Assembly (NCBI RefSeq): GCF_014164585.1
Contig: NZ_JACJFM010000023.1
Coordinates: 20,158-84,157, forward strand
DNA from: Oceanospirillum sediminis
GTDB taxonomy: Bacteria > Pseudomonadota > Gammaproteobacteria > Pseudomonadales > Halomonadaceae
DNA: 64,000 nt
Direction: 5' to 3'
Shown: piece after piece, positions 20,024 to 33,844 of the stretch
How the letters are laid out: every line of letters starts with the position of its first letter
Numbering within the stretch: position 1 is the stretch's first letter
Translations under genes and position numbers: made by a program
Notes under the pieces: generated by a model
The model's input: the letters and a program-made list of their open reading frames with translations, nothing else
Told to the model about the DNA's origin: nothing
Databases searched by the model: none

Positions 20024-21382
20024 TCAGACCGCCGGAATACGGGCCACTTCCTCTTCAATCACTTCCGCCAGCGCCTGAGCTAACTGACGAATTTCAACTT
20101 CATCTTTACCTTCAGTCATCACCCGAATTAAAGGCTCTGTGCCTGAAGGTCTGAGTAACAGACGACCTCGTCCGGCCAGCGCGGCTTCGGTTTGCTGTAT
20201 CATAGCCTGAACCGCATTTGCGGCCTGGACATCAGCCGCCGATTTTTCCGCCAGAGGCACATTAATCAGCACCTGCGGCAGTTTATTCATACCAGACATC
20301 GCTTCAGCTAATGAGACATCCGCTCTTTGTAACGCCGCCAGTACCTGTAGCGCAGAGACAATACCATCACCGGTTGTCTGTACATGGCGGCATACCAGAT
20401 GACCTGAGTTCTCACCACCCAGCAACCAGCCCTTTTCCGCCAGCCCTTCCATCACATAGCGATCACCAACCTTCGTTCTCAGGAAAGGAATTTCTTTCTC
20501 CGCCAGTGCTTGCTCCAGACCAAAGTTAGTCATCAGCGTGCCGACAACCCCTCCCTGAAGTATCTCCTGACGCTGCATATCCGATGCAACAATCCACAGC
20601 AGGTCATCCCCATCCAGGATACGTCCTGTACCGTCAACCATAATCAGGCGATCACCATCACCATCAAAGCTGACTCCCAGATCTGCCTTATGTGCCAGCA
20701 CTGCAGCTTTCAGTGCCTCAGGATGGGTTGATCCGACACCATGATTGATATTCAGGCCATCCGGAGCAACGCCCACAGGCACAACATCTGCACCTAATTC
20801 AGTAAATACAGCCGGTGCAATATGGTAGGTCGCACCATGAGCACAATCGACAGCAATCTTAAGCCCGTTCAGACTAAAACCGTTAGGAAAGGTACTCTTG
20901 CAGAATTCGATATAACGCCCGGCAGCATCATCAATACGCCGGGCTTTTCCAAGCTCTGCCGCTCCGACCGTTTCCATAGGCTGATCAAGCATCGCTTCAA
21001 TCTCAAGCTCGGTTTCATCCGGAAGCTTGGTACCTTCTGCAGAGAAAAATTTGATGCCATTATCAGCATAAGAGTTATGCGATGCGCTGATCACAATACC
21101 CGCACGGGCGTGAAATGTCCGGGTAAGATAAGCAATACCCGGAGTCGGCATAGGCCCCAGCAAATAAACATCCATACCAGCTGCAGCAAGCCCGGCTTCA
21201 AGCGCTGACTCAAACATATAACCAGAAATCCGGGTATCTTTTCCGATAAGAATCCGGTTACGTCCCTGCTGACGAAATACTTTGCCTGCAGCCCAGCCAA
21301 GCTTAAGAACAAAATCAGCGGTAATAGGGTACTCGCCAACCTTTCCACGAATACCATCGGTGCCAAAATATTTGCGACTCAT
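20024..21382 (-). CDS. glmM: Phosphoglucosamine mutase
   Basis: Converts glucosamine 6-phosphate to glucosamine 1-phosphate for cell-wall synthesis. The phosphoserine loop [19 protein letters not shown], metal loop [11 protein letters not shown], sugar loop [10 protein letters not shown] and phosphate-binding [12 protein letters not shown] are all present. The open frame starts at 21397, but [13 protein letters not shown] at 21382, behind GGCGGA, is the family start, giving 452 residues. folP lies directly upstream, the usual folP-glmM pair. Confidence 0.97.
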   Translation of the reverse strand: MSRKYFGTDGIRGKVGEYPITADFVLKLGWAAGKVFRQQGRNRILIGKDTRISGYMFESALEAGLAAAGMDVYLLGPMPTPGIAYLTRTFHARAGIVISASHNSYADNGIKFFSAEGTKLPDETELEIEAMLDQPMETVGAAELGKARRIDDAAGRYIEFCKSTFPNGFSLNGLKIAVDCAHGATYHIAPAVFTELGADVVPVGVAPDGLNINHGVGSTHPEALKAAVLAHKADLGVSFDGDGDRLIMVDGTGRILDGDDLLWIVASDMQRQEILQGGVVGTLMTNFGLEQALAEKEIPFLRTKVGDRYVMEGLAEKGWLLGGENSGHLVCRHVQTTGDGIVSALQVLAALQRADVSLAEAMSGMNKLPQVLINVPLAEKSAADVQAANAVQAMIQQTEAALAGRGRLLLRPSGTEPLIRVMTEGKDEVEIRQLAQALAEVIEEEVARIPAV

Positions 21383-21405
21383 GTTTCCGCCTATCAAATT
21401 CCGAA

Positions 21406-22254
21406 TTATTCTGCACTCAGTAAAGCCTGAGTCACTTTCAGAGCATCCACCGTTTCAGCTACATCATGGACACGAAGAATGCTGGCTCCCCGCTCCGCGC
21501 ATAAAGCAGCGGAAACAACACTGGCAGCCAGCCGGTGCTGCACCTCGCGTCCGGTAACGGCTCCCAGCATGCTTTTTCTTGACGTGCCAGTCAGCACGGG
21601 ATACCCCAGAGCCAGCACCTCAGGCAGATGCTTAATCAGACTGTAATTATGGGCCACGGTTTTACCAAAACCATATCCGGGATCAAGAATAATATTCTGT
21701 GCATCAATTCCAGCCTGCTGACAGGCACCAATACGCTGATGGAAAAAAGAAATAATGTCCGTCAGCAAATCCTGATAATCAGGATTGTCCTGCATACTTT
21801 CTGGTTTACCCTGCATATGCATCAGACAGACCGGTAAACCAGAGATCGCTGCTGCTTCTAATGCTCCAGGACGTTGTAATGCCCTGACATCATTAATCAG
21901 TCCAGCACCTGCCTGAGCGCCTTCACGCATCACAACAGCAGTACTGGTATCAAGAGACACTACTGTATCAAAGCGCTGACAGATCGCTTCTACCACCGGA
22001 ATAACCCGGTCCAGCTCTTCCTGCTCACTGACCAGAGCAGCACCCGGCCGGGTAGACTCTCCGCCAACGTCAATAAAAGCAGCGCCTTCTGACAGCATTC
22101 TCTCAGTATGCCTGAGCGCTTCATCCAGCCCGGCATTCTGGCCACCGTCAGAAAACGAATCAGGGGTAACATTAAGAATTCCCATGACATGGGGTTCTGC
22201 CAGATCAAGCGTATGACCGGCAAATAAAAAAGGGCGTGATTCAGGTGCTGACAT
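21406..22254 (-). CDS. folP: Dihydropteroate synthase
   Basis: Joins p-aminobenzoate to the pterin pyrophosphate made by FolK; target of sulfonamides. Motifs: [28 protein letters not shown], the substrate loop around [36 protein letters not shown] and [10 protein letters not shown]. 282 residues, full length. Placed between ftsH and glmM as in E. coli and relatives. Confidence 0.97.
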   Translation of the reverse strand: MSAPESRPFLFAGHTLDLAEPHVMGILNVTPDSFSDGGQNAGLDEALRHTERMLSEGAAFIDVGGESTRPGAALVSEQEELDRVIPVVEAICQRFDTVVSLDTSTAVVMREGAQAGAGLINDVRALQRPGALEAAAISGLPVCLMHMQGKPESMQDNPDYQDLLTDIISFFHQRIGACQQAGIDAQNIILDPGYGFGKTVAHNYSLIKHLPEVLALGYPVLTGTSRKSMLGAVTGREVQHRLAASVVSAALCAERGASILRVHDVAETVDALKVTQALLSAE

Positions 22255-22316
22255 CAGAGTAACTCAATCTGAAAATCAGACACTTTAAATCACGCCCTGC
22301 AGATGAGGCAACCTAA

Positions 22317-24290
22317 TCAGTGCAGCTTATTCTGATCCTGATCATCCTCATCATTATTTCTGTCATCCCGGTTATCATCGGGAGAATCCACAGACTTGAC
22401 ATCATCAACCTGTTCCGAGGCCGATTTAACCGGCTCAGCTTCAGCATGCTTCTCTGTCCAGCCTTCCGGAGCATCCGGTATGCGGCCATCCATAATAGCA
22501 TCAATCTGTTTGGAATCGATCGTCTCATACTTCATCAGCGCATCAGCCATCATATCCAGCTTATCGCGATTTTCAGTCAGAATGGTAAAAGCACGCTCAT
22601 AACACTCATCAATCACTTTACGTACTTCTTTATCCAGCTTACTGGAGGTCTCTGCAGAGCCGAATTTACCTGCACCACCACCACCAGATCCACCGAGGAA
22701 CTGATGAGACTCATCTTCGTTATACATCAGAGGGCCCAGCTCACGAGACAGCCCCCATTTAGTAATCATGCTGTGAGCAATTTCTGTGGCACGCTTAATA
22801 TCATTAGCCGCACCAGTTGTCACACCATCAAAGCCCAGGGTCATCTCTTCAGCAATACGGCCACCATACAGGCTGCAAATCTGACTCAGCAAAGCCTGAC
22901 GACTCTGGCTATAACGATCTTCCTCTGGCAGGAACATAGTGACACCCAATGCCCTGCCACGGGGAATAATACTCACCTTATACACAGGGTCGTGCTCTGG
23001 CACTACACGCCCCACAATAGCGTGACCCGCTTCATGATAAGCGGTATTGAGCTTCTCTTTTTCTGACATCACCATGGACTTACGCTCAGTGCCCATCATG
23101 ATCTTATCTTTTGCCAGATCAAACTCTTTCATACCAACCAGACGCTGATCCGCACGGGCTGCAAACAGGGCCGCCTCGTTAACCAGGTTCGCCAGATCAG
23201 CACCGGAGAAGCCTGGCGTACCACGGGCAATAATGGCCGCATTCACATTTTCTGCAATCGGCACCTTGCGCATATGTACTTTCAGGATCTGCTCCCGACC
23301 ACGGATATCAGGCAGACCTACAGTTACCTGTCGGTCAAAACGACCGGGACGCAACAGAGCAGGGTCCAGTACATCCGGACGGTTAGTCGCTGCAATCACG
23401 ATAATGCCGTCGTTCGGCTCAAAACCATCCATCTCAACCAGCAGCTGGTTCAGGGTTTGCTCACGCTCATCATGACCACCGCCCATACCAGAGCCACGGT
23501 GACGACCTACCGCATCGATCTCATCGATAAAGATGATGCAGGGTGCCTGCTTCTTAGCCTGATCAAACATGTCGCGTACACGGGAAGCACCCACACCCAC
23601 AAACATTTCAACAAAGTCAGAACCTGAGATGGTGAAGAAAGGTACTTTGGCTTCACCAGCAATCGCTTTTGCCAGCATGGTTTTACCGGTACCCGGTTGA
23701 CCCACCATCAGAACACCACGAGGAATCTTACCGCCCAGACGCTGAAATTTGCCCGGATCACGCAGGAAGTCCACCAGCTCTTTTACCTCTTCCTTTGCTT
23801 CATCAACACCGGCTACATCAGCAAAAGTCGTTTTGATCTGATCCTGCGTCAGCAGGCGAGCCTTGGACTTACCAAAGCTCATAGGACCTTTGCCGCCGCC
23901 GCCGCCGCCCTGCATCTGGCGCATAAAGAAGATAAAGATAGCCAGAATAATCAGAATAGGGAAACTGGCCACCAGTAAACGGGACCACATACTCTGCTGT
24001 TCAGGCTGACGTCCCTCTACTGTGACCTGATGACGAATCAGGTCATCCATCAGTTTCGGATCCTGTACCGCAGGACGAATCGTTTCAAAACGGCTGCCAT
24101 CAATACGCTCACCATGAATGGTATAGCCATCGACCACAACCTTACGTATCTGATCCTGCTGAACTTCCTCGATAAAATCGCTGTAGTTCAGACGCAGCGG
24201 CGAAGAGTCGACGCTGAAATTGTTAAATACTGTCAGTAAGACTGCAGCAATAATCAGCCACAGAATTAAATTTTTTGCCATATCGTTCAA
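22317..24290 (-). CDS. ftsH: ATP-dependent zinc metalloprotease FtsH
   Basis: Inner-membrane AAA protease for quality control of membrane proteins and turnover of LpxC and RpoH-type substrates. Two membrane segments (residues ~7-26 and ~105-124) bracket a periplasmic domain. AAA motifs [28 protein letters not shown] and the SRH follow, then the zinc site HEAGH. 657 residues from a TTG at 24290 preceded by GAGGGTGAG; a start at ATG 24281 (MAKNLILW) is the alternative. The C-terminal tail is acidic and Asn/Asp-rich. RlmE is encoded upstream. Confidence 0.97.
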   Translation of the reverse strand: MNDMAKNLILWLIIAAVLLTVFNNFSVDSSPLRLNYSDFIEEVQQDQIRKVVVDGYTIHGERIDGSRFETIRPAVQDPKLMDDLIRHQVTVEGRQPEQQSMWSRLLVASFPILIILAIFIFFMRQMQGGGGGGKGPMSFGKSKARLLTQDQIKTTFADVAGVDEAKEEVKELVDFLRDPGKFQRLGGKIPRGVLMVGQPGTGKTMLAKAIAGEAKVPFFTISGSDFVEMFVGVGASRVRDMFDQAKKQAPCIIFIDEIDAVGRHRGSGMGGGHDEREQTLNQLLVEMDGFEPNDGIIVIAATNRPDVLDPALLRPGRFDRQVTVGLPDIRGREQILKVHMRKVPIAENVNAAIIARGTPGFSGADLANLVNEAALFAARADQRLVGMKEFDLAKDKIMMGTERKSMVMSEKEKLNTAYHEAGHAIVGRVVPEHDPVYKVSIIPRGRALGVTMFLPEEDRYSQSRQALLSQICSLYGGRIAEEMTLGFDGVTTGAANDIKRATEIAHSMITKWGLSRELGPLMYNEDESHQFLGGSGGGGAGKFGSAETSSKLDKEVRKVIDECYERAFTILTENRDKLDMMADALMKYETIDSKQIDAIMDGRIPDAPEGWTEKHAEAEPVKSASEQVDDVKSVDSPDDNRDDRNNDEDDQDQNKLH

Positions 24291-24387
24291 GGGCTCACCC
24301 TCTGTTTGACCGCTTTGCTTACCTGAAACCCAGGTAATTGTATCAGACCATACTATACTCTGTTCGGTTCAACTATCCGACCAGGGT

Positions 24388-25008
24388 TTAGCCTTTAAAT
24401 CCCTTTGCCAGCAGATAAACCTCCCGGGAACGGGCTCTGGATGCTTCGGGTTTACGTGTTACTACGGTTTTAAAGTTATCACGGATCTGCTTCAGATACT
24501 CCTCAAAGCCTTCACCCTGAAACACTTTTGCCAGAAAAACGCCGTCTTTCTTAAGTGTTCTGGTCGCCAGATCCAGGGCCAGCTCAACCAGATACATCGC
24601 TTTTGGCTGATCGATTGCCGACATACCACTCATATTAGGGGCCATATCAGAAATCACAAGATCAACGGGCCGACCATTAATCGCAGACATAATCTGTTCA
24701 TAAACCTCATCTTCCGTAAAGTCTCCCTGAATAAAGGTAACATCCGGAATAGCCTCCATCTCCAGAATATCAGAGGCAATGACGACGCCATTATCACCAA
24801 CTTTTTCAACTGCCACCTGAGACCAGCCTCCCGGTGCCGCCCCCAAGTCAACAACCGTCATGCCTGGTCTGAACAGCTTATCCTTCTGATCCAGCTCAAC
24901 CAGCTTATAACTGGCTCTGGAACGATAGCCATCCTGCCTGGACTTCTGGACGTACTGATCATCAAAATGTTCTTTTAACCAGCCTGCACTGGATTTTGAT
25001 CTGGCCAC
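24388..25008 (-). CDS. rlmE: 23S rRNA 2'-O-ribose U2552 methyltransferase
   Basis: Methylates U2552 of 23S rRNA in the A loop. SAM-binding motif [15 protein letters not shown], catalytic K-D-K-E tetrad consistent with K in [11 protein letters not shown] and D in [12 protein letters not shown]. 206 residues, as in E. coli RlmE. rlmE-ftsH is a conserved pair, with yhbY diverging upstream. Confidence 0.96.
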   Translation of the reverse strand: MARSKSSAGWLKEHFDDQYVQKSRQDGYRSRASYKLVELDQKDKLFRPGMTVVDLGAAPGGWSQVAVEKVGDNGVVIASDILEMEAIPDVTFIQGDFTEDEVYEQIMSAINGRPVDLVISDMAPNMSGMSAIDQPKAMYLVELALDLATRTLKKDGVFLAKVFQGEGFEEYLKQIRDNFKTVVTRKPEASRARSREVYLLAKGFKG

Positions 25009-25119
25009 AAAAAATTCCTGCTAACATAGATGTTGTCAGTTATTATCAACTGACTTGCTCTTAGCTACAATGTGGGTTTAATTTCTGCCAAATTCAAGGC
25101 AATTAGTTCTGGAAGTTTT

Positions 25120-25443
25120 ATGCCTCTGACATCTGCTACAAAAAAACAGTACCGTTCTATCGCACATCATCTGGATCCGGTAGTGATCGTTTCAGAAAAC
25201 GGCCTGAGTGACGGCCTGATTGCTGAAGTTGATCGTGCACTTAACGACCATGAGCTGATTAAAGTTCGCATCAGCGTAGCAGATCGCGAAAGCAAGAATC
25301 TGCTTATCGAAGAAATTCGCCGCCTGACCAATGCAGAGCTGGTACAGACCATCGGCAAAATGGCAGTATTATTCCGGGCCGCTGATGAGCAGAATGCCCG
25401 CCTGTCTAATCTGGTTCGTTATGAGCATTACCTGAACCGCTGA
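25120..25443 (+). CDS. yhbY: YhbY-like CRM-domain RNA-binding protein
   Basis: Small KH-like CRM protein that binds pre-50S ribosomes. The frame opens at 25072, but the conserved start MPLTSATKKQYRSIAHHL lies at 25120 behind GGAAG; this gives 107 residues. The RNA-binding loop is represented here by the segment RESKNLLIEEI and the preceding DHELIKVRISV strand. It is divergent from rlmE and ends at a shared terminator with greA. Confidence 0.92.
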   Translation: MPLTSATKKQYRSIAHHLDPVVIVSENGLSDGLIAEVDRALNDHELIKVRISVADRESKNLLIEEIRRLTNAELVQTIGKMAVLFRAADEQNARLSNLVRYEHYLNR

Positions 25444-25491
25444 TAAGCACAGAAGAATAGTCTGAATCAATACAGTTTTCAGACAGAAAAT

Positions 25492-25520
25492 AAAAAAGGG
25501 GGCACAAAGCCCCCTTTTTT
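25492..25520. terminator. Bidirectional terminator between yhbY and greA
   Basis: Perfect 12-bp stem AAAAAAGGGGGC/GCCCCCTTTTTT with loop ACAAA, equally good on both strands, placed between two convergent genes. Confidence 0.96.
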
Positions 25521-25529
25521 ACGACTATA

Positions 25530-26006
25530 TCAGATGTGATGCACTTCTGAAATTTCGTACTCCACTTCGCCACCTGGTGTTATTACCACAGCAATATCAC
25601 CTTCCTCTTTGCCAACCAGAGCACGGGCAATAGGAGAATTAACGGATATTTTACCCGCTTTGATATCCGCTTCGTCATCACCCACAATCTGATAACGCAC
25701 CTCTGCGTCAGTATCCAGATTAATCAGGTCAATCGTGGTACCAAAAATCACTTTACCAGTTTTACTGATGGTTGTGACATCGATCACCTGAGCGGTAGAC
25801 AGCTTGCCTTCCAGCTCCTGAATGCGGCCTTCGATGAACCCCTGCTGCTCACGGGCAGCATGGTACTCAGCATTTTCTTTCAGATCACCGTGTTCACGGG
25901 CTTCAGCAATCGCTTCGATCACCCGTGGACGCTGAACAGTTTTCAGGTCTTCCAGTTCCTCTCTGAGGCGCTGTTCACCTTCCACTGTCATCGGAAAACG
26001 GTTCAT
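25530..26006 (-). CDS. greA: Transcript cleavage factor GreA
   Basis: Rescues backtracked RNA polymerase by stimulating transcript cleavage. N-terminal coiled coil with the acidic tip ([20 protein letters not shown]) and the C-terminal FKBP-like domain ending [18 protein letters not shown]. 158 residues, normal. Its ATG overlaps the carB stop by four bases, so carAB-greA is one transcription unit, as reported for Pseudomonas. Confidence 0.97.
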   Translation of the reverse strand: MNRFPMTVEGEQRLREELEDLKTVQRPRVIEAIAEAREHGDLKENAEYHAAREQQGFIEGRIQELEGKLSTAQVIDVTTISKTGKVIFGTTIDLINLDTDAEVRYQIVGDDEADIKAGKISVNSPIARALVGKEEGDIAVVITPGGEVEYEISEVHHI

Positions 26007-29000
26007 GCATTTACTCCTGAATGGATTTCCTGCAGGCGACGAACATTAATCTCATCACCATATTCCAGTGCCATACATACGGCTTTCGCCGCAGCCAGTG
26101 TAGTAGTGTAAGGCACTTTGTGCTGAAGTGCAGTACGGCGGATTGTAGAAGAGTCCGCAATGGCTTTGCGCCCTTCCGTAGTGTTCACTACATAATCCAC
26201 TTCGTCATTTTTCAGCATATCTACAATATGAGGACGACCTTCACTGACCTTGTTTACAGCTTTAACCGGAATATTAGCCGCTTCCAGTACAGCTGCAGTA
26301 CCTCGTGTCGCCAGTAATTCAAAGCCTAGTTTCTGCAGCGTCTTAGCCACATCCACCACACCGGCTTTATCAGCCTCACGAACACTCAGGATAGCACGAC
26401 CACCTTTCGCAGGCATCTGCTCACCGGCACCCTGCTGGGCTTTCAGGAAGGCTTCAGCAAAGCTTTCACCGGTACCCATCACCTCACCGGTCGACTTCAT
26501 TTCAGGGCCTAAGATCGGATCAACACCCTGGAATTTATTGAACGGGAACACCGCTTCTTTCACATTGTACAGTGTCGGTACGATCTCTTTAGTGAAGCCC
26601 TGCTCCTCCAGAGAGATACCTGTCATACAACGTGCAGCCACTTTAGCCAGAGAGGTGCCGATACACTTGGACACAAACGGTACGGTACGGGAAGCACGAG
26701 GGTTCACCTCGATCACGTAGATCACACCGTCCTGCCAGGCCAGCTGAACATTCATCAGACCGACAACGCCCAGTTCCAGCGCCATGCGCTTAACCATATC
26801 GCGCATCTGATCCTGAACATCGGACGGCAGGCTGTATGGCGGCAGAGAACATGCAGAGTCACCAGAGTGAACACCGGCCTGCTCAATGTGCTGCATAATG
26901 CTGCCAATCACCACTTGTTTGCCGTCAGATACCGCATCGATATCCACTTCGATCGCTGCATTCAGGAAGTGATCCAGCAGAACAGGGCTGTCGTTAGACA
27001 CCTGTACCGCAGTATTCATATAACGGTTCAGCTCTTCATCGCTGTAGACGATCTCCATCGCACGACCACCCAGTACATAGGAAGGACGTACCACCAGAGG
27101 GTAACCGATCTTCTGAGCCAGCAGCAGTGCCTCATCCAGGCTACGCGCCGTGGCATTAGGCGGCTGTTCCAGCTCCAGACGTTCAATCATCTTCTGAAAA
27201 CGCTCACGGTCTTCCGCACGATCAATCGCATCAGGCGTCGTACCAATAATCGGTACACCCGCCGCTTCCAACTCGCGGGCCAGTTTCAGTGGCGTCTGCC
27301 CACCAAACTGCACGATCACGCCTTTTGGTTTCTCTTTATCGACAATTTCCAACACGTCTTCCAGCGTAATCGGCTCGAAGAACAGACGGTCAGAGGTGTC
27401 GTAATCAGTAGAAACCGTCTCTGGGTTACAGTTCACCATGATGGTTTCGTAACCGTCTTCACGGGCTGCCAGCGCCGCGTGTACACAGCAGTAATCGAAT
27501 TCGATACCCTGACCGATACGGTTAGGGCCGCCACCAATCACCATGATCTTGTCACGATCACTCGGATCAGCCTCACACTCTTCTTCATAAGTGGAGTACA
27601 TGTAAGCGGTATCAGACGCGAATTCAGCCGCACAGGTATCAACGCGCTTATAAACCGGACGTACGCCCAGCTTCTGGCGCAGCTTACGGAACTCTTTTTC
27701 TGATACGTCCAGCAGAGTGGACAGACGCTCATCAGAGAAGCCTTTACGCTTCAGACGGAAGATCACATCTTCATTCAGCTCCGCCATGCCCATCCTGGCT
27801 ACACGCTGCTCATCTTTGATGATGTCTTCGATCTGTACCAGGAACCAGGGGTCAACACCGGTAATGGCGTACAGTTCATCAACACTCATACCCAGACGGA
27901 AAGCATCACCGATATACCAGATACGCTCAGCACCCGGATTCTGCAGCTCGCCTTTCAGCACTTCCAGATGATCTTCAGCCGTAGTATCCAGCACTGGATC
28001 AAAACCACTTGCACCCACTTCCAGGCCACGCAGTGCTTTCTGCATCGATTCCTGAATAGTACGGCCAATCGCCATCACCTCACCTACAGACTTCATCTGA
28101 GTGGTCAGACGGTCATTGGCTTGCGGGAATTTCTCGAAGGTGAAACGAGGAATCTTAGTTACTACGTAATCGATCGATGGCTCAAACGACGCCGGAGTCT
28201 TACCACCAGTGATATCGTTCTGCAGCTCATCCAGGGTGTAACCCACTGCCAGCTTAGCGGCGATCTTAGCAATCGGGAAACCGGTCGCTTTAGAGGCCAG
28301 AGCAGAGGAACGGGATACACGCGGGTTCATCTCGATCACAACCATACGGCCGGTCTTAGGACACTGACCGAACTGTACGTTGGAACCACCGGTTTCAACA
28401 CCGATCTCACGCAGTACCGCCAGAGAGGCGTCACGCATGATCTGATATTCTTTATCGGTCAGAGTCTGTGCCGGTGCAACCGTGATGGAGTCACCGGTGT
28501 GTACACCCATAGCATCGAAGTTTTCAATGGCACAAACGATAATGCAGTTGTCGTTTTTATCACGCACAACTTCCATCTCGTACTCTTTCCAGCCGATCAG
28601 GGATTCGTCAATCAGCAGCTCGCTAGTTGGCGACAGATCCAGACCGCGGGTACAGATTTCTTCAAACTCTTCTTTGTTATACGCGATACCGCCACCGGTG
28701 CCGCCCATAGTGAAAGAAGGACGAATAATACATGGGAAACCCAGCTTGGCTTGTACTTCCCAGGCTTCTTCCATGGTATGGGCGATATCAGCGCGTGGGC
28801 ACTCCAGACCGATGTTTTTCATCGCCTGGTCAAAACGCTCACGGTTTTCAGCTTTATCGATGGTGTCGGCATTGGCACCGATCATCTCAACGCCAAACTC
28901 TTCCAGCACACCGTGCTTTTCCAGATCCAGGGCGCAGTTCAGCGCGGTCTGGCCACCCATGGTCGGCAGTACTGCATCCGGGCGCTCTTTCTCAATAATC

Positions 29001-29227
29001 TTAGCCACTGTCTGCCAGGTGATCGGCTCGATGTAAGTCGCATCAGCCATGGCAGGGTCAGTCATAATGGTCGCAGGGTTAGAGTTCACCAGAATAACCC
29101 GGTAACCCTCTTCACGCAGCGCCTTACACGCCTGAGCGCCTGAGTAATCGAACTCACAAGCCTGACCAATAATGATCGGGCCGGCACCCAGAATCAGAAT
29201 ACTTTCTATGTCGGTACGTTTTGGCAT
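26003..29227 (-). CDS. carB: Carbamoyl-phosphate synthase large subunit
   Basis: Makes carbamoyl phosphate from bicarbonate, ammonia and two ATP for pyrimidines and arginine. 1074 residues with two homologous ATP-grasp halves ([20 protein letters not shown] near residue 10 and [19 protein letters not shown] near residue 560), the metal-binding [18 protein letters not shown] and [15 protein letters not shown], and a C-terminal MGS-like allosteric domain with [14 protein letters not shown]. It is 84 bases downstream of carA with a hairpin between them. Confidence 0.98.
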   Translation of the reverse strand: MPKRTDIESILILGAGPIIIGQACEFDYSGAQACKALREEGYRVILVNSNPATIMTDPAMADATYIEPITWQTVAKIIEKERPDAVLPTMGGQTALNCALDLEKHGVLEEFGVEMIGANADTIDKAENRERFDQAMKNIGLECPRADIAHTMEEAWEVQAKLGFPCIIRPSFTMGGTGGGIAYNKEEFEEICTRGLDLSPTSELLIDESLIGWKEYEMEVVRDKNDNCIIVCAIENFDAMGVHTGDSITVAPAQTLTDKEYQIMRDASLAVLREIGVETGGSNVQFGQCPKTGRMVVIEMNPRVSRSSALASKATGFPIAKIAAKLAVGYTLDELQNDITGGKTPASFEPSIDYVVTKIPRFTFEKFPQANDRLTTQMKSVGEVMAIGRTIQESMQKALRGLEVGASGFDPVLDTTAEDHLEVLKGELQNPGAERIWYIGDAFRLGMSVDELYAITGVDPWFLVQIEDIIKDEQRVARMGMAELNEDVIFRLKRKGFSDERLSTLLDVSEKEFRKLRQKLGVRPVYKRVDTCAAEFASDTAYMYSTYEEECEADPSDRDKIMVIGGGPNRIGQGIEFDYCCVHAALAAREDGYETIMVNCNPETVSTDYDTSDRLFFEPITLEDVLEIVDKEKPKGVIVQFGGQTPLKLARELEAAGVPIIGTTPDAIDRAEDRERFQKMIERLELEQPPNATARSLDEALLLAQKIGYPLVVRPSYVLGGRAMEIVYSDEELNRYMNTAVQVSNDSPVLLDHFLNAAIEVDIDAVSDGKQVVIGSIMQHIEQAGVHSGDSACSLPPYSLPSDVQDQMRDMVKRMALELGVVGLMNVQLAWQDGVIYVIEVNPRASRTVPFVSKCIGTSLAKVAARCMTGISLEEQGFTKEIVPTLYNVKEAVFPFNKFQGVDPILGPEMKSTGEVMGTGESFAEAFLKAQQGAGEQMPAKGGRAILSVREADKAGVVDVAKTLQKLGFELLATRGTAAVLEAANIPVKAVNKVSEGRPHIVDMLKNDEVDYVVNTTEGRKAIADSSTIRRTALQHKVPYTTTLAAAKAVCMALEYGDEINVRRLQEIHSGVNA

Positions 29228-29273
29228 GGTAACTCACACACTAAAAATCAGATTGATAACAGGTTCAGCCTCT

Positions 29274-29301
29274 GGTGCCCGCCAGTTTCCGGGCGGACAC
29301 C
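29274..29301 (-). other. Hairpin between carA and carB
   Basis: Inverted repeat GGTGCCCGCC/GGCGGACACC, 10 bp with one mismatch, eight-base loop, no T-run on either strand. It may modulate mRNA stability between the two subunit genes; it is not an intrinsic terminator. Confidence 0.45.
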
Positions 29302-29311
29302 TGGTGTGCTG

Positions 29312-30457
29312 TTAACCGCGCTGCTCGGTAAAAGCCTTGATGTTTTCGATAAAACGATCAAACAGAGGTGCCACATCACGTGGCCCCGGGCTTGCTTCAG
29401 GGTGGCCCTGGAAGCTGAACGCTTTCTTATCAGTACGCTCAATACCCTGCAGAGAGCCATCAAACAGAGACTTGTGGGTCGCACGCAGATTAGCTGGCAG
29501 GTTGCTTTCTTCTACCGCAAAACCGTGGTTCTGACTGGTGATCATTACCGTCTTATCATCCAGGTTCTGAACCGGGTGGTTGGCACCGTGGTGACCAAAC
29601 TTCATCTTCTCAGTCTTCGCACCAGAGGCCAGAGCCAGCAGCTGGTGACCCAGACAGATACCAAAGACAGGAATATCAGTTTCCAGGATCTCTTTAATCG
29701 CCGCAATTGCGTAATCGCATGGTTCCGGATCACCAGGACCATTGGACAGGAAAACACCGTCCGGATTCAGCGCCAGCACTTCACTGGCAGGCGTTTGCGC
29801 CGGTACAACCGTCAGCTGGCAACCGCGCTCGACCAGCATACGCAGAATGTTGTGTTTCACACCGTAGTCATAAGCCACTACGTGGAATGGCAGCTCGCTG
29901 TCATCACGGTGGATATAGCCTTCACCCAGTTCCCATGCGGACTGGTTCCATCGGTATGACTGACGGGTAGTCACTTCTTTAGCCAGATCCATGCCTTTCA
30001 GACCAGGGAAAGCATTCGCAGCGTCCAGTGCTGCTGCCTCAGAGATATCACTGCCTGCTACGATAGCGCCACGCAAAGAACCCTTTTCACGCAAAATACG
30101 GGTCAAACGACGAGTATCGATATCAGCGATAGCAACGATGCCATTTTCCTTCAGGTAATCATCCAGAGATTTCTGGTTACGGAAGTTACTGGCTAAAAGA
30201 GGAAGGTCACGGATAATCAGGCCGGAAGCACAAACGTTTTCGGATTCAACGTCTTCGCTGTTAGTACCTGTATTACCGATATGAGGGTAAGTGAGGGTTA
30301 CAATCTGTTTGGTATAAGATGGATCGGTCAGGATTTCCTGATATCCGGTCATCGATGTATTAAATACCACCTCGCCACTGGTGATGCCGTCGTTGCCAAT
30401 AGCAACACCCTTAAAAACACTGCCGTCTTCCAGGGCCAATATGGCTGGTCTAGTCAA
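29312..30457 (-). CDS. carA: Carbamoyl-phosphate synthase small subunit
   Basis: Glutamine amidotransferase subunit that supplies ammonia to CarB. N-terminal CPSase small domain ([31 protein letters not shown]) and the class I amidotransferase domain with nucleophile Cys in [15 protein letters not shown] and His/Glu in [11 protein letters not shown]. 381 residues. The start codon is TTG (30457), preceded by GGAGGAGG at 30463-30470; unusual start codons are common for carA. Confidence 0.97.
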   Translation of the reverse strand: MTRPAILALEDGSVFKGVAIGNDGITSGEVVFNTSMTGYQEILTDPSYTKQIVTLTYPHIGNTGTNSEDVESENVCASGLIIRDLPLLASNFRNQKSLDDYLKENGIVAIADIDTRRLTRILREKGSLRGAIVAGSDISEAAALDAANAFPGLKGMDLAKEVTTRQSYRWNQSAWELGEGYIHRDDSELPFHVVAYDYGVKHNILRMLVERGCQLTVVPAQTPASEVLALNPDGVFLSNGPGDPEPCDYAIAAIKEILETDIPVFGICLGHQLLALASGAKTEKMKFGHHGANHPVQNLDDKTVMITSQNHGFAVEESNLPANLRATHKSLFDGSLQGIERTDKKAFSFQGHPEASPGPRDVAPLFDRFIENIKAFTEQRG

Positions 30458-30511
30458 GTCAACCTCCTCCCGTCACGCGATTCTGATCTGAAAACTCTGG
30501 GCTATAGCTGC

Positions 30512-30550
30512 AAAAAAGCGAGATGAAACAATGTTTCATCTCGCTTTTTT
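30512..30550 (-). terminator. 39-base perfect palindrome upstream of carA, terminator or attenuator
   Basis: Nineteen bases (30512-30530) are exactly complementary to 30532-30550 around one central base. The GC-containing core GCGAGATGAAAC is flanked by A6 and T6, so it is an intrinsic terminator on either strand. It lies 54 bases before the carA start codon and one base after the stop of a small frame with a strong ribosome site. It either ends dapB transcription or attenuates carAB. Confidence 0.85.
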
Positions 30551-30551
30551 A

Positions 30552-30629
30552 TTATTCGGTGTGATTGTTGGCCCATACACTGGCCAGTAATCTGCCGTAT
30601 TTTATGCAATTTGCCCCCTGCCTGTCCAC
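30552..30629 (-). CDS. Possible 25-residue leader peptide upstream of carA
   Basis: GTG start at 30629, six bases after AAGGAGG (30636-30642), the best ribosome site in the neighbourhood. The frame reads MDRQGANCIKYGRLLASVW then ANNHTE and stops (30552-30554) one base from the perfect hairpin before carA. No similarity recognised and no run of a regulating amino acid. A sigma-70-like promoter (TGGACA, 18-base gap, TAAAAT) overlaps the frame itself; if that promoter is the only one, the peptide is not made. Interpretation as a leader peptide is inference. Confidence 0.38.
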   Translation of the reverse strand: MDRQGANCIKYGRLLASVWANNHTE

Positions 30630-30743
30630 GACTTCCCTCCTTACTTACAGTAATTTCTGTATCCTGCCAGCACTTGTGCGAATTGCAGAATGTGTAAAGC
30701 CTGGCAGAAAGTCATAAAAAAGACAGCCAGTATGAAGCTGACA

Positions 30744-32398
<1,655 letters not shown>

Positions 32399-32584
32399 AA
32401 AAACAACCTTTGCATTTGCTTCAGGTGGGTAAAAAAACATACTATTCTGCCTGACTCCGGCAGAAACAAAAACAGGAAGGGCTCCTGTGCATCAGAGTAC
32501 ACGAAAGCCACTTCCTGCTACCAGAACTGATTCGATATGGTATCTCCCGAACGTGCAACACGATTCAGGGACACAACCGTTTAA

Positions 32585-33730
32585 TCAGCTTTTAAAGTCT
32601 TCAAAGAAGTTTTTCACTGAATCGAACCAGTTACTTTTCTTCGGTGAATGCTTATCACTGGTGTCTTCCATACTACTCTGGAATTCTCTCAGCAGCTCTT
32701 TCTGACGCTCAGTCAGATTAACGGGCGTTTCAACCTGAACCTTACACATCAGATCGCCCTGAGAACCTCCACGCACAGGTTTCACCCCTTTGCTGCGCAG
32801 ACGGAACATCTTTCCGGATTGTGTCTCAGCCGGAATTTTCAGTTTAACGCGTCCATCCAGCGTCGGGACTTCCTGTTCACCACCCAGTGCCGCATCAACA
32901 AAAGAAACCGGCACTTCGCAGTACAGATCCTTGCCATCACGCTCAAAGATAGCATGCTGACGCACACTGACCTGTACATACAGATCACCCGCCGGACCAC
33001 CGTTAACACCGGCTTCACCTTCTCCGGACAGACGAATGCGGTCACCGGTATCCACACCTGGCGGAATTTTAACCGACAGGGTTTTCTGATCCTGTTTGCG
33101 ACCTTCACCATGACAGCTGCGACAAGGATTCTTAACCTGAGTCCCACGACCATGACAGGCGGGACAGGTCTGCTGAACAGAGAAGAACCCCTGCTGCATG
33201 CGTACCTGACCATGTCCACCACAGGTAGAACAGGTAACAGGGGCTGACTGGTCAGCAGAGCCTGTACCATCACAGGAGTCACACTCCACCATTGTCGGTA
33301 CTTTAATACTGACAGTAGTGCCATGAACGGCCTCTTCCAGATCCAGATCCAGACGGTATCTCAGATCTGAACCCCTCTGAGGTGCGTTCGGATTGCGCTG
33401 ACGACCGCCGCCACCGCCGAAAATATCACCGAACACGTCCCCGAAGATGTCACCAAAGCCACCATCACCACCGCCAAAGCCGCCGCCGCCAAAGCCGGCC
33501 TGCCCATCGACGCCAGCATGGCCGTACTGATCATAAGCCGCTCGCTTGGATGAATCGGTCAGAACTTCATAAGCCTCCGTGGCTTCTTTGAACTTTTCTG
33601 ACGCTTCTTCATCGTCCGGGTTACGGTCCGGGTGATACTTCATCGCCAGACGACGGTAGGCTTTTTTTATCGCCTTTTCATCATCGCTTTTGGAAACACC
33701 CAGTACTTCGTAATAATCACGCTTTGACAT
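32585..33730 (-). CDS. dnaJ: Chaperone DnaJ
   Basis: Hsp40 co-chaperone that delivers clients to DnaK and stimulates its ATPase. J domain with HPD in [10 protein letters not shown], a Gly/Phe-rich linker (~residues 75-105), four zinc-binding CxxCxGxG repeats ([32 protein letters not shown]) and the C-terminal substrate domains. 381 residues, full length. Third gene of grpE-dnaK-dnaJ. Confidence 0.98.
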   Translation of the reverse strand: MSKRDYYEVLGVSKSDDEKAIKKAYRRLAMKYHPDRNPDDEEASEKFKEATEAYEVLTDSSKRAAYDQYGHAGVDGQAGFGGGGFGGGDGGFGDIFGDVFGDIFGGGGGRQRNPNAPQRGSDLRYRLDLDLEEAVHGTTVSIKVPTMVECDSCDGTGSADQSAPVTCSTCGGHGQVRMQQGFFSVQQTCPACHGRGTQVKNPCRSCHGEGRKQDQKTLSVKIPPGVDTGDRIRLSGEGEAGVNGGPAGDLYVQVSVRQHAIFERDGKDLYCEVPVSFVDAALGGEQEVPTLDGRVKLKIPAETQSGKMFRLRSKGVKPVRGGSQGDLMCKVQVETPVNLTERQKELLREFQSSMEDTSDKHSPKKSNWFDSVKNFFEDFKS

Positions 33731-33791
33731 TGCTAACTAACCATCTGGTCTGAAAGAAGAAAATTATGAAAACAGCCTGCTTATACAAGAA

Positions 33792-33816
33792 CGCGGGACA
33801 GCCTGGCTATCCCGCG
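33792..33816 (-). other. Hairpin between dnaK and dnaJ
   Basis: Arms 33792-33803 and 33805-33816 pair over 12 bp with one mismatch and an almost zero loop. On the minus strand it is followed by GTTCTTGT, a weak T-run. It may attenuate readthrough or protect the dnaK mRNA end. Confidence 0.5.
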
Positions 33817-33844
33817 CATGGATTGTCCTGATCAGAAGACAATC

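Noticed and set aside
27968..29143. 391-codon frame antisense to carB
   Set aside because: Shadow caused by codon usage of carB; no start signals or family pattern.
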